DNA of 64,000 nt from Chloroflexota bacterium (GTDB lineage: Bacteria; Chloroflexota; Anaerolineae; Caldilineales; Caldilineaceae): contig BOKO01000005.1 of the NCBI GenBank assembly GCA_016861025.1, forward strand, positions 248,001 through 312,000, given 5' to 3'. Positions within the stretch are counted from its first letter, which is position 1; every line of letters starts with the position of its first letter. This document shows positions 44,268 to 57,400 of the stretch, piece by piece. The notes under the pieces are model-generated. The model saw only the letters and a list, made by a program, of their open reading frames with translations. It was not told where the DNA came from and did no database searches. Position numbers and translations under genes: made by a program.

Positions 44268-46103
44268 ATGAGTGTGTTATTAAAAGAACCCCAAACCGAA
44301 CAGGTCAGCCAGTTGATCGTCAACGACTTCAACATCAACGTGGCGACCGCCAACGGCTCTGGCAGCCAGACCAGCAACAACATGTTGATCCGCTCGCTCT
44401 ACAAAATGGGCATCCCTGTCACGGGCAAGAATCTCTTCCCCAGCAACATCCAGGGGCTGCCCACCTGGTACAACATCCGCCTCAGCAAAGATGGCTATCT
44501 GGCGCGCCGCGAGCGCGTCGAAGTCATGATCTGCATGAACGGCGCCACGGTCGCTGAGGATATGGAAAGCGTCGAACCGGGCGGGATCATTCTCTACGAT
44601 GATTCGCTGCCGATTGCCAACCATCGCAAAGATGTTAAATACTATCCGATGCCGGTCAAAACGCTCGTCAAGGCCGCCAACCTGCCCTACAATTTGCAAC
44701 GCTACATCGCCAACATGGTCTACGTCGGCGTTGCGGCGTATTTGCTCGAAATCGAGATCGACGAGATCAAGGACGCACTCTCCTGGAACTTTGGCGGCAA
44801 GACCAAGCCGATCGAGCTGAACTGGAGCATGGTGACCGCCGCCTATGATTGGGCGAAAGAAAATCTCGTCAACGATCAGCCCTATCGTGTGGCGCGCATG
44901 ACCGGCTTCAACGAGGGCACACTGCTGGTCGACGGCAACACGGCCGGCGCGCTCGGCGCGGTTTTCAATGGCTTCACCTTCGCCGCCTGGTATCCAATCA
45001 CCCCTTCTTCGAGCATGGCGGAGTCGATGATCACCTACGCGACGCAGGTGCGTCGCGATCCGGAGACCAAGAAAGCGACCTACGCCATTGTGCAGGCCGA
45101 AGACGAGCTGGCGGCCATCGGCATGGTGATGGGCGCCGGCTGGGCAGGCGCGCGCGCGATGACCGCCACCAGCGGCCCCGGCATCAGCTTGATGTCCGAA
45201 TTTGTCGGCTACGGTTACTTCGCTGAAATCCCCGCCGTGATCTGGGACATCCAGCGCATGGGGCCGAGCACGGGCTTGCCCACGCGCACGAGCCAGGGCG
45301 ACCTGCTCTCTGCGCATACGCTAGGGCACGGCGATGGCCGCCACCCGGTCCTGCTCCCGGCGGACCCGACCGAATGCTTCGAGATGGCTGGCACGGCTTT
45401 CGACCTTGCCGAACGGCTGCAGACGCCGATTTTCGTGCTCAGCGATCTTGATATCGGCATGAATTTGTGGATCACGAAGGCATTCGAATATCCGGAGAAG
45501 CCGCTGGATCGCGGCAAGGTGCTCAGCGCCGAAGACCTGGCGAAATTTAAGGAGATGCACAACGGCCAGCGCTGGGGGCGTTATCTGGATGTGGATGGCG
45601 ACGGCATCCCCTACCGCACGCTGCCCGGAACCGACAATCCTGCAGCGGCGTATTTCACGCGTGGCACGGGTCACACCGAGTATGCAACGTACAGCGAGCG
45701 CCCGCACGACTGGGAAAACAACATGCTCCGGCTCGCTCGCAAATTCGAGACTGCGCGCAAGCTTGTGCCGGGTCCGGTCATCGATGAGGTGGAGGGCGCC
45801 AGAATCGGCATTATCAGCATGGGCAGCAACCATCCGGCGATCGTTGAGGCGCGCGCCCGTCTGCGCGACCAGCAGATCGAGACGAGCTATCTGCGTGTGC
45901 GCGCCCTGCCGATCAATGACGAAGTGCGCGCCTTTGTTGAGAAATATGACAAGGTGTATGTGGTTGAGAACAACCGCGACGGCCAGTTGTATGAAATTCT
46001 GCTCGTTGAACTGCACCAAGTTGGGAACAAGCTGATCTCAGTTGCGAAATGCGACGGGTTGCCGCTTTCGGCGCGCTGGATTACGGAACAGATTGCGAAA
46101 TAG
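44268..46103 (+). CDS. korA: 2-oxoacid:ferredoxin oxidoreductase, fused gamma-alpha subunit
   Basis: This encodes 611 residues. The first about 190 residues are the gamma domain (NDFNINVATANGSGSQTSNN, NGATVAEDMESVEPGGIILY). The alpha pyrimidine-binding domain follows, with GNTAGALGAVFNGFTFAAWY and PITPSSSMAES, and the late RLARKFETARKLVPGP segment. With KorB it converts a 2-oxoacid such as 2-oxoglutarate plus CoA to acyl-CoA and CO2, reducing ferredoxin. ATG 44268 has aggagg 7 bases upstream. Substrate by family similarity only; other 2-oxoacids are possible. Confidence 0.9.
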   Translation: MSVLLKEPQTEQVSQLIVNDFNINVATANGSGSQTSNNMLIRSLYKMGIPVTGKNLFPSNIQGLPTWYNIRLSKDGYLARRERVEVMICMNGATVAEDMESVEPGGIILYDDSLPIANHRKDVKYYPMPVKTLVKAANLPYNLQRYIANMVYVGVAAYLLEIEIDEIKDALSWNFGGKTKPIELNWSMVTAAYDWAKENLVNDQPYRVARMTGFNEGTLLVDGNTAGALGAVFNGFTFAAWYPITPSSSMAESMITYATQVRRDPETKKATYAIVQAEDELAAIGMVMGAGWAGARAMTATSGPGISLMSEFVGYGYFAEIPAVIWDIQRMGPSTGLPTRTSQGDLLSAHTLGHGDGRHPVLLPADPTECFEMAGTAFDLAERLQTPIFVLSDLDIGMNLWITKAFEYPEKPLDRGKVLSAEDLAKFKEMHNGQRWGRYLDVDGDGIPYRTLPGTDNPAAAYFTRGTGHTEYATYSERPHDWENNMLRLARKFETARKLVPGPVIDEVEGARIGIISMGSNHPAIVEARARLRDQQIETSYLRVRALPINDEVRAFVEKYDKVYVVENNRDGQLYEILLVELHQVGNKLISVAKCDGLPLSARWITEQIAK

Positions 46104-46122
46104 AGATAAGGAGCCTTTCACC

Positions 46123-47172
<1,050 letters not shown>

Positions 47173-47183
47173 TCCGATCAGGC

Positions 47184-47220
47184 GCAAGGTGGGCGGATCC
47201 TCAGCTCCCGCCCACCTTGC
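47184..47220 (+). terminator. 13-bp perfect hairpin after korB
   Basis: GCAAGGTGGGCGG (47184-47196) and CCGCCCACCTTGC (47208-47220) pair perfectly around an 11-base loop. There is no T run. It lies between korB and the dehydrogenase start at 47243 and may separate the expression of the two. Confidence 0.65.
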
Positions 47221-47242
47221 CCATTGCAAACGCCCTTCTGCT

Positions 47243-50191
<2,949 letters not shown>

Positions 50192-50215
50192 TCTGGTTGT
50201 TGAGCAGCCAGGTTG

Positions 50216-50440
50216 TCACGTCGCAACGCGGAGGCGCGCCACAACTTCTCGGCGGACGCGCTCTCCCACCTTCGCCTCTGCCAGCCTCAAGTCATATTTG
50301 CTTTGAAGGCTCAGCCAAAACTGCGGCGTTGTGCCAAAGTAGTGTGCGAGGGGCTCAACGCTTTGTCGGCGTTGGGAACGGATCTGGAGAGAGATACGCA
50401 GATACGTAGACCGGCTTTGAGACAGGAGGAGGTTAGCCAA
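50216..50440 (-). pseudogene. HigA-type antitoxin relic
   Basis: The 74-residue minus-strand frame contains LAHYFGTTPQFWLSLQSKYDLRLAEAKVGERVRREV, written here as a broken-up match: LAHYFGTTPQFWLSLQ and YDLRLAEAKVGERVRRE are diagnostic of the HigA/VapI C-terminus. The XRE helix-turn-helix start is missing, and the usual 'ADTALR' before LAHYFG is degraded (RISLQIRSQRRQSVEP). No HigB toxin gene is next to it. It fills the 290-base gap 50192-50481. Confidence 0.7.
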
Positions 50441-50481
50441 GTTCCCAAAGCCGATCTATGCAATACATAGATCACTGAGGC

Positions 50482-52035
50482 CTATCTGAATTGTACACAC
50501 ACAGCGTAGACCGTCAAGTTCCAGGAACGGGATCTTCCCGTAAGTGTCTCATCATACCAATCGTAAGTCTCAACCTGCCAGCCATTGTCTCGGCTCACCT
50601 GTACAAACGGATGGACCCAAATGCGGGCTCGATAGCCGCCTCCGGTATTGACAGTGCCGGGAGGACACACTGCATGAGCTGCGACCACTGAATTCCCAGA
50701 GCCTGGGCCAGCTGTAGTCGCGATCATCACCGTGGGGTTACTCACAGGCCCGGAATAGCAGACTGCGTACACTGTTACACTGCCACTACTCGAAATTGTC
50801 CCTGCTTGGCTAACGCGCCAACCGTTTTGGTCGGGATACGAAGCGTCCGGGGATGTGTAGGCTCCTTGATACTCGTAGCCGCCTCCCAGTAGATGTTCTC
50901 CACTCCCACAGCCTACGCGTTGGCCCTCCATGGTCAGTTCATTGGCCATGAAAGTCTGATAGCGAACATTTACTCTGGCATCGGTCGGCAGCCCGCGGAC
51001 GCAGAGACTCTCTACCATGATTGTCTCTTGTGACGGACCGTTAGGGCCTGCGGCCATGGCAAACCACGCTGTTCCATGGGGTGAATGACTTGACGCCCAC
51101 AGATTCTGACTGATGCGATGACCGCCGCCGATTAGCTGAGAATCGGCGGGGCATGCAGCAAGCCCGTGTCCGGCAACACTGGCTGTATAACTGGAGACCA
51201 CAGGTGAAGGCATTGGAGTATCAGTCGGCTGTGGTTGAGCAACTCCAATCGTATAGATTTTCTTGTCCTGCCAGTAGAAGATCAACCGATCGCTTGCAGA
51301 CGACAAAGGCACGCCATTGTGTCCTAGGTTGATAGTAATGACATAGCTACCTGGATAATCAACTTTGCTAGTAACATCAGTCGACTCTCCATCGTTCTCA
51401 ATTACCAAACGCATAGGCGAAATGTCGCCGAAATTGTAGCCATATATCTTTACAGCTGTCAGTCGGCCTGACATCACCGACTCGTAATCAATGATTTCAG
51501 GTACGGGGTTACAAAAGACCGGGGAAAAAGTAGGAACTGACTGCCCAGTGATCCTGGCTTTGATCTGCAACAGTCTTTCTTTGACTCGTTGCCCTACGAA
51601 ATCGGTATTGCACCGAAACTCCTGGCCAGTAGCCGCAATCGACTCCTTGAGCAGGTTATTAACCTCAATGCGTATGGTGGTCTGTAGTTCTTTAGGGAGT
51701 TCTCGTTCCAACTGAAGTAGTACGCTCTGCCATTCGCCCGAGTTGTTGTCAAGTGTGGCAATCGCTGTGTCTAGGGATTTGAGCACCTGAGCTGCAATTT
51801 CCTCACTGGTTCCAAGTACACGAGCGGCAATCTTCTCTGCAGACTCAGCTGCAGCCGTCACGGCACTGCGGATATCCGCTCCTGCGGTTGCCATCCCTCT
51901 TTCCACCGCCCGCCCCGCATCACTTCCAATGCCCGAACAACCCCCGTCACAAATGATAAATGCAAGCAGCATGAGAAGGAGCATCATCAATGACATAAGC
52001 CTACTGGACACTGGCGAAAAAAGATATTTGAGCAC
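50482..52035 (-). CDS. Exported protein with three tandem Gly-rich C-terminal modules
   Basis: This encodes 517 residues. The GTG at 52035 is chosen because AGGAGG lies 6 bases upstream and a hydrophobic signal follows (SLMMLLLMLLAFIICDGGC), possibly a lipoprotein signal. Residues about 45-160 are helical and coiled-coil-like (RSAVTAAAESAEKIAARVLG). A beta-rich middle with an Ig-like feel precedes a Pro/Thr linker and three about 80-residue modules, each with a Cys, L-x-GGG-Y/H and a terminal VYAVC or similar: SQLIGGGHRISQ, EHLLGGGYEYQG, TVNTGGGYRARI. Function unknown; surface binding is plausible. Confidence 0.7.
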   Translation of the reverse strand: MLKYLFSPVSSRLMSLMMLLLMLLAFIICDGGCSGIGSDAGRAVERGMATAGADIRSAVTAAAESAEKIAARVLGTSEEIAAQVLKSLDTAIATLDNNSGEWQSVLLQLERELPKELQTTIRIEVNNLLKESIAATGQEFRCNTDFVGQRVKERLLQIKARITGQSVPTFSPVFCNPVPEIIDYESVMSGRLTAVKIYGYNFGDISPMRLVIENDGESTDVTSKVDYPGSYVITINLGHNGVPLSSASDRLIFYWQDKKIYTIGVAQPQPTDTPMPSPVVSSYTASVAGHGLAACPADSQLIGGGHRISQNLWASSHSPHGTAWFAMAAGPNGPSQETIMVESLCVRGLPTDARVNVRYQTFMANELTMEGQRVGCGSGEHLLGGGYEYQGAYTSPDASYPDQNGWRVSQAGTISSSGSVTVYAVCYSGPVSNPTVMIATTAGPGSGNSVVAAHAVCPPGTVNTGGGYRARIWVHPFVQVSRDNGWQVETYDWYDETLTGRSRSWNLTVYAVCVQFR

Positions 52036-52181
52036 GGGATACCTCCTGAGTAGTCGTAGTATATGCCTTGACGGGCACAACAAACAATGAAAATTTATTA
52101 TGGTAACGACTGACGGTTGGTACAAAGGTCGAAGAAGATATGGTGCTGTGAGCCTGAAGCTTATACCCAGAGCAACCGATC

Positions 52182-52442
52182 TTGATACTGTGGGGCTGCT
52201 CCCTCTGGCATTTCGGTGCACCGATTGATACGTTGCTGGCGGCCAATCCCAGACTCCAACTTATGTACTTCCCTCCTGCTTCGCCCGAGCTCAATCCGCA
52301 AGAGCATGTCTGGAAAGTGACACGCACTGCCATCAGCCACAACCATCGTTTCGCTCGCCTGGAGTCCTTGGCCGGCCAGTTCTTGACCTATCTCTCCAAC
52401 ACTCGCTTTCCTTCTCCTTGCTCGACATCTATGGGTACAATC
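52182..52442 (+). pseudogene. IS630-family transposase relic (3' part)
   Basis: GAPIDTLLAANPRLQLMYFP, PASPELNPQEHVWK and ARLESLAGQFLTYLSN match the C-terminal DDE domain of IS630-type transposases; the E of NPQEHVWK is the third catalytic acid. The N-terminal two thirds are missing, and no start or inverted repeats are recognisable. In the 749-base gap 52036-52784 I see only this and the doubtful small frame at 52587. Confidence 0.8.
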
Positions 52443-52586
52443 ACATTTGTTCAATGTTTACTTGATGTGTCTGTTAGTCCATGATTTGCTGTGCTGTTTC
52501 AGGGAATCTGCATGCTTCTGTAAGTATTGATTGCCTTGTACACGCCCAATTTCACTCACCAGTGCAGTACGCTGCACACGCTGCAC

Positions 52587-52772
52587 CTACCTGTTGCCTA
52601 GCAGTTCGATCCGATGGCCCATGCCGCCATCCCCCGATGCTGCGGCGAGACCCGCAAACCACGCACCGGCGACCTCTGCCCCGTCCCGCGTTTTTTCGGC
52701 GGCGGCTGGTTCCGCCTTCGGTTGCACCTGTCGCTTGTTCTGAACCTCAGCGGTCTGTTGCTTGCCTGCCAT
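52587..52772 (-). CDS. Doubtful small hypothetical protein
   Basis: This encodes 61 residues, Ala/Gly/Lys/Gln-rich. It starts 12 bases after the stop of the CARDB lipoprotein gene on the same strand. There is no good ribosome binding site and no recognisable motif. It may be a real short gene co-transcribed with its neighbour, or a chance open frame. Confidence 0.25.
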   Translation of the reverse strand: MAGKQQTAEVQNKRQVQPKAEPAAAEKTRDGAEVAGAWFAGLAAASGDGGMGHRIELLGNR

Positions 52773-52784
52773 AATAACGTCTAC

Positions 52785-53297
52785 CTAACGTCCGGTCATG
52801 ATGATTTCTTCCCGAACGTTGTTTGTCTCGTCCGACTCCTTGACATAGTCCTCGGCGTCTGCCCGGCATGTGAATGTGCGACTGCCGCGAAATGGGCAGT
52901 CTGACAGGCTGAGCCAGCTGTCATCGCCCAAGGTGATTGTCTGTCCAGCGCCCAAGCCGTTGGGCAGGTTCATGCCGCTGAAGTAGGTGGGGCTCCAGTT
53001 GGGCTCTTCCTTACATTGGAACTCGCACCAGACGTTGAAGCCCTGTGTTGCGTTGGCGCCTATGTTTTGAACCACAGTGTTGATGATCACCTGATCCTCA
53101 TACGCGCCTGGCTGCGGACCCGACTTCAGGATGATATCCAGCAAGATCAGGTCCGGAAGCGGCGGCGTTGTAGGTTCTGGGGTAGGCGGCTCAACGTATG
53201 GTGTATTGGAACCGTTGTTGCACGCCATAGCCAATACAAGTAGGATGGACAGGACAAGTAGCGGAATCACAACCCGTTTTTTCATGTTGAGCGTCAT
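52785..53297 (-). CDS. CARDB-domain lipoprotein
   Basis: This encodes 170 residues. The signal peptide KKRVVIPLLVLSILLVLAMA ends in a lipobox Cys (AMAC), then a Pro/Thr/Glu linker. The body is one CARDB-like beta sandwich: PDLILLDIILKSGPQPGAYE, NTVVQNIGANATQGFNVW and the closing CRADAEDYVKESDETNNVRE. CARDB domains act as adhesion or carbohydrate-binding spacers on the cell surface. ATG 53297 has AGAGGAG 6 bases upstream. Confidence 0.82.
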   Translation of the reverse strand: MTLNMKKRVVIPLLVLSILLVLAMACNNGSNTPYVEPPTPEPTTPPLPDLILLDIILKSGPQPGAYEDQVIINTVVQNIGANATQGFNVWCEFQCKEEPNWSPTYFSGMNLPNGLGAGQTITLGDDSWLSLSDCPFRGSRTFTCRADAEDYVKESDETNNVREEIIMTGR

Positions 53298-53473
53298 ATT
53301 CGTCTCCTCTCACGGCTCCATGCGATGGCGCCACATTACTTGGTGGTCAGTCTCGCAACTTTTGTCGTCAGTAGCCCTTTGACCTCCTTACGTTCAAGTG
53401 TGATTGGGCTATCTTGCAGTAAGCGGCTTTCGTATTGTGTAATCGTCACGTAGAGAAAAATTTGCTTCATCCA

Positions 53474-54163
53474 TCAATCCGGCGCGCGCGGCGCATCAGG
53501 TGGGAAGAGCGTCTGCCAGATGCGCAGCCGATCCTGCTCTTCGGGAAACGGGAAGTCGACCGCGAACTGGAGGCGCCGCGTGAACGCCTCATCCAGGTTG
53601 GCGCGCAGGTTGGTGGCCAGGATCGTCACGCCATCATACGCTTCCATACGCTGCGGCAAGTAGCTGCTCTCGATGTTGGCATAGCGGTCATGCGAGTCGC
53701 GCACCTCGCTGCGCTTGCCAAAGAGCGCGTCGGCCTCATTGAAAAAGAGAATCGCATTGCTACGCTCGGCCTCGACAAAAATGCGCTCCAGGTTCTTCTC
53801 CGTCTCGCCGATGTACTTGCTGACGACCGTGGACAGGTCGATCTTATAGAGATCAAGCCTTAACTCGCCGGCGATGATTTCGGCCGCCATGGTCTTCCCC
53901 GTGCCGAATGGCCCGGCAAAAAGTACGGTGACGCCGCAGTTCGTAACCAGTTTGCAACCTATCCCTCATTCCTCCAGGACAGCCGAGTGGCCGCGCACAG
54001 CGATGACTATTTCGCGCAACAGCGCTAGCTGGTCTTTGGGCAGCACGATGTCATCCCGGCCGTACTGGGGCGTTATCTTCCGGGCCAGGTTCGCAAGGTC
54101 TGGACTCGCTACCTCCGAGTTATCAGGGCTTAGTTCGTTGCCAGATTGAACTCGTGTCCAAGG
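53474..54163 (-). pseudogene. AAA ATPase relic (eCIS-type), interrupted by one in-frame TGA
   Basis: One continuous minus-strand frame encodes, in order, LANLARKITPQYGRDDIVLP, LALLREIVIAV, then HSAVLEE, a TGA stop at 53968-53966, then GIGCKLVTNCGVTVLFAG, PFGTGKT (Walker A), YKIDLSTVVSKYIGETEKNL, AILFFNEADALFGKRSE and TILATNLRANLDEAFTRRLQ. The order is that of the AAA ATPase of extracellular contractile injection systems. The stop falls where relatives have the Trp of an E-E-W-G motif, so TGG to TGA is the likely cause. Walker B reads FFNEAD rather than FFDEAD. The N-terminal part upstream of about 54163 is unrecognisable. It is probably dead. Confidence 0.8.
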
Positions 54164-54420
54164 CATTGCAATTCTTGACCTTCTACTGCAGCATCGGCGA
54201 AGAGAACAGCACCAACCTGAGATTCGCCTGCAAATCTCCAACGTTACCCCGGTTCCAGTGCTCTGATCCGTAATTAACGATTTTGTTTCTATGATAGCAA
54301 TTGATCGCGCGCAGATCGCGCGCAAAGTACGGATGGATAATCCATACTGTAGTAGAATTCCAGCATGGTTTGCTTGATATATCTGGCGTCGTCGTCACTG
54401 TCATGCGTTGGGAGAACACT

Positions 54421-57400
54421 ATGCCACACCTCAACCTGGCGTTGCTCGGCCCTTTCCAACTAACCCTGGAAGAGCCGATCCCCACGCGCATTGAATCCGA
54501 CAAAGTGCGCAGCCTCCTGGCCTTTCTGGCCGTGGAATACACCCGCTCCCACCCACGCGCCGTGCTGGCCGAGCTTCTGTGGCCGGGTCAGCCTGAACAA
54601 GCGGCCACGGCCAATTTCCGCCGCGTGCTCGCCAATCTGCGTGCGGTGATCGGCGACCGAGACCTGCGCGTTCCCCACTTGCATATCACGCGAACGACGG
54701 TGCAATTCGACATTGCCAGTGACGCATTTGTGGATGTCGTGCGCCTGCTGGACCTGCTCAAAACGCCGGCCAGCGCGTCCACGTGGGCAGACAACATGGA
54801 ACAGGTTATTGCGCTATATCGGGGGCCGTTTCTGGAAGGCTTTACGCTGCCAGGCTGCCCGGAGTTCGAGCAATGGGTGCGCAATGTGCGCAGCGAGTTG
54901 GAGCGACTTGTAGGCAGGGCGCATCATGATCTGGCGGATGATTACTTTGATCGGGGGGATATCGCAAAAGCATTGGCGTTGTATAAGCGTTGTCTGCAGT
55001 TCGACCCCTTCCACGAAGCAGTACACCAGAAGATCATGCTGGCCTATGCCGCTATCGGGCAACGCCAAGATGTCTGGTTGCACTACGAAACCTACAAACG
55101 TCAACTGCAGGACGAGTTAGATGCAAAGCCGGGAGTGGAGACCACGGCTCTCTATGAAACGCTGCAGGCGGGTCAGACCGTGCAGATCGAATCGCCAGGT
55201 CGCTTTGAAACGCATATTCTTCCACCATCACCAGCCGACTCGTACTCACTGGTTAGCAAACATTTTGTTGGGCGGAAGCAAGAGCTTACCCTGATGCAAG
55301 ATTGTGCACGCAAAGCTGTCTCCAATCACGGCGGCATCCTGTTGATTGTGGGCGAGGGTGGCAGCGGCAAGACGACGCTGCTGCATGAATTCGCCCGTCA
55401 GCTTGCGAGAGCGCCTCAACCGTGGCTGGTTGCTGTCGGCGCGTCCACCGCACTCTGGGGAATCGGCGATCCGTACCAACCTGTTGTCGATGCACTGGGC
55501 ATGTTGGTCGCTGGGAAAACCAGTGGGCGTCGATCATTCCCCTCATTTGAGATCTTGCGTTTGCTTCGCGAAGAAGCGCCGGACTGGGCGTCGCTGGCGT
55601 TGGCTGGCGCAGCGAGACAAAGCGACCCACTGCTTGCTGCACGGACAGCGACAATTTTGGCGCCAACGACCGCGAGCGCAGAGGGTGGATGGCAGAACAA
55701 CCAGGCCAGGGCGCCACAAACTGCGTTCTTCGACCAACTCACGCGCTTCCTCGCGCGGCTGGCGCGCCACGCACCGCTTCTGCTTGCGCTGGACAACCTG
55801 CATGCGGCGGACGCTGGCACGCTTGCTCTCATTCACCACCTGGTGCAGCGGCTGAACAGAAGCCACGTTCTCATCGCATGTGCATACCGCCCAGGCGCGC
55901 TGGCATTGGAACAGGACGTGCATGGCAAGTTTGCCGGTCAGGTTCTCCATGAACTGCGACGCCATCCTTCCGCAGTGCTGGTCGACCTGGATCAAGCTGA
56001 CGGGCGGCGCTTTATTGACAGTCTGCTCGACCGTAACCCAAATCGTTATGATGAGACTTTCCGGGTGGCGTTCTATCGACACACGGAAGGGCACGCGCTG
56101 TTTACGGTCGAAATGGTCCATACACTGACAGCTTGTGGCGCGCTTAGTCAGGATCGAGACAGGCGCTGGGTCGCAAGCGACGAGATCGACTGGAGCGCCC
56201 TGCCCCCAAACATCGAAGCGTTGATCGACGAACGCATGGATCGTCTGTCCAGCAGTGACCGCAGATTGCTTGAAGTTGCTTGTGTCCAGGGCGACGAGTT
56301 CAGCGCCCAGGTCGTGGCTGCAGTGGCGCACGTGGATGAACAACTGGCTGTCGAGCGTCTCAACGGCGCGCTTGCCACGACGCATCGTATCGTTGTCCCT
56401 TCCAACAAACCCACCAACCTGGTTGCATCGAACCTGTGTTATCGGTTCCGGCACCATCTCTTTCAGACATATTTGTACGATGCGCTCGATGAAGGGCGCC
56501 GGGCATGGCTGCATCGGGCTGTAGGGTCAGCCCTGGCAGAGCAGTACAATCACGACAGGACGGCATCTTCAGTGACGCCGCAGGTGTTAGCATGGCATTT
56601 CACACAAGCAGGAGAGCATGTCAGGGCAGTCGAGCATCTACGAGCCGCCAGCCAGGACGCAATGGCGATTCACTCCTATATGACGGCCGTTGATCTGCTG
56701 ACACAGGCCCTGGCGTTGACGCCGCCCGAGGATCATGGTGCACGCTTCGACCTGTTGCTCCTGCGCGAACAGTCCCATGCGCTGCTGCGTAACCAGCGCG
56801 CTCGGGTGCAGGATGTGGGCGAATTGGAGTATCTAGCCGGGCTGACCCAGCAGCCGTCGCAACAACTGATTGCCGCCTTGCGTCGCGCAATTCTGGCAGA
56901 GGAGACAACCCGTTACTGGGAGGCGATCACGGCCGCCAATGCAGCGCTCAAACTGGCTGTCGCTGCCGGCAATCTCGCTGCCCAGGTGGAGGCGCACCTG
57001 GTGGCCGGTCGTGCGCACTGGTGGCGCAGCGAGATATCACTTGCTCAGGGCCGCTATGCCCAGGCGCTGCGTAGCGCGCAGACGATGGAAACACCGGCGC
57101 TGGTGATGCCGTGTCGGCTGCATGTGGGCATCGCGGCATGGTCGTTGGGCGATCTGGTCGCTGCAGACGTAGCCTTTTCGGAATTGCTGAAAAGCGCAAC
57201 CCACCCTGAACAGTCGCTCGTCCGCGGAGGAGCGTTTATGGGGTTGGGGATGGTCGCCTATACCAGGGGAGAATATGGCCGGGCTGAAGGTTTGCTGGAC
57301 ACCGCCCTGTCTCTGGCACACCAGCTTCACCACCCCTGGCTCGAGGGACAGGTGTTGCTAAACCAGATGGCGTTCCATCGCGAGTCGCTGCATTGTGCAG

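Noticed and set aside
53435..53863. Plus-strand open frame over the AAA ATPase relic
   Set aside because: It is the complement of recognisable AAA motifs on the minus strand.
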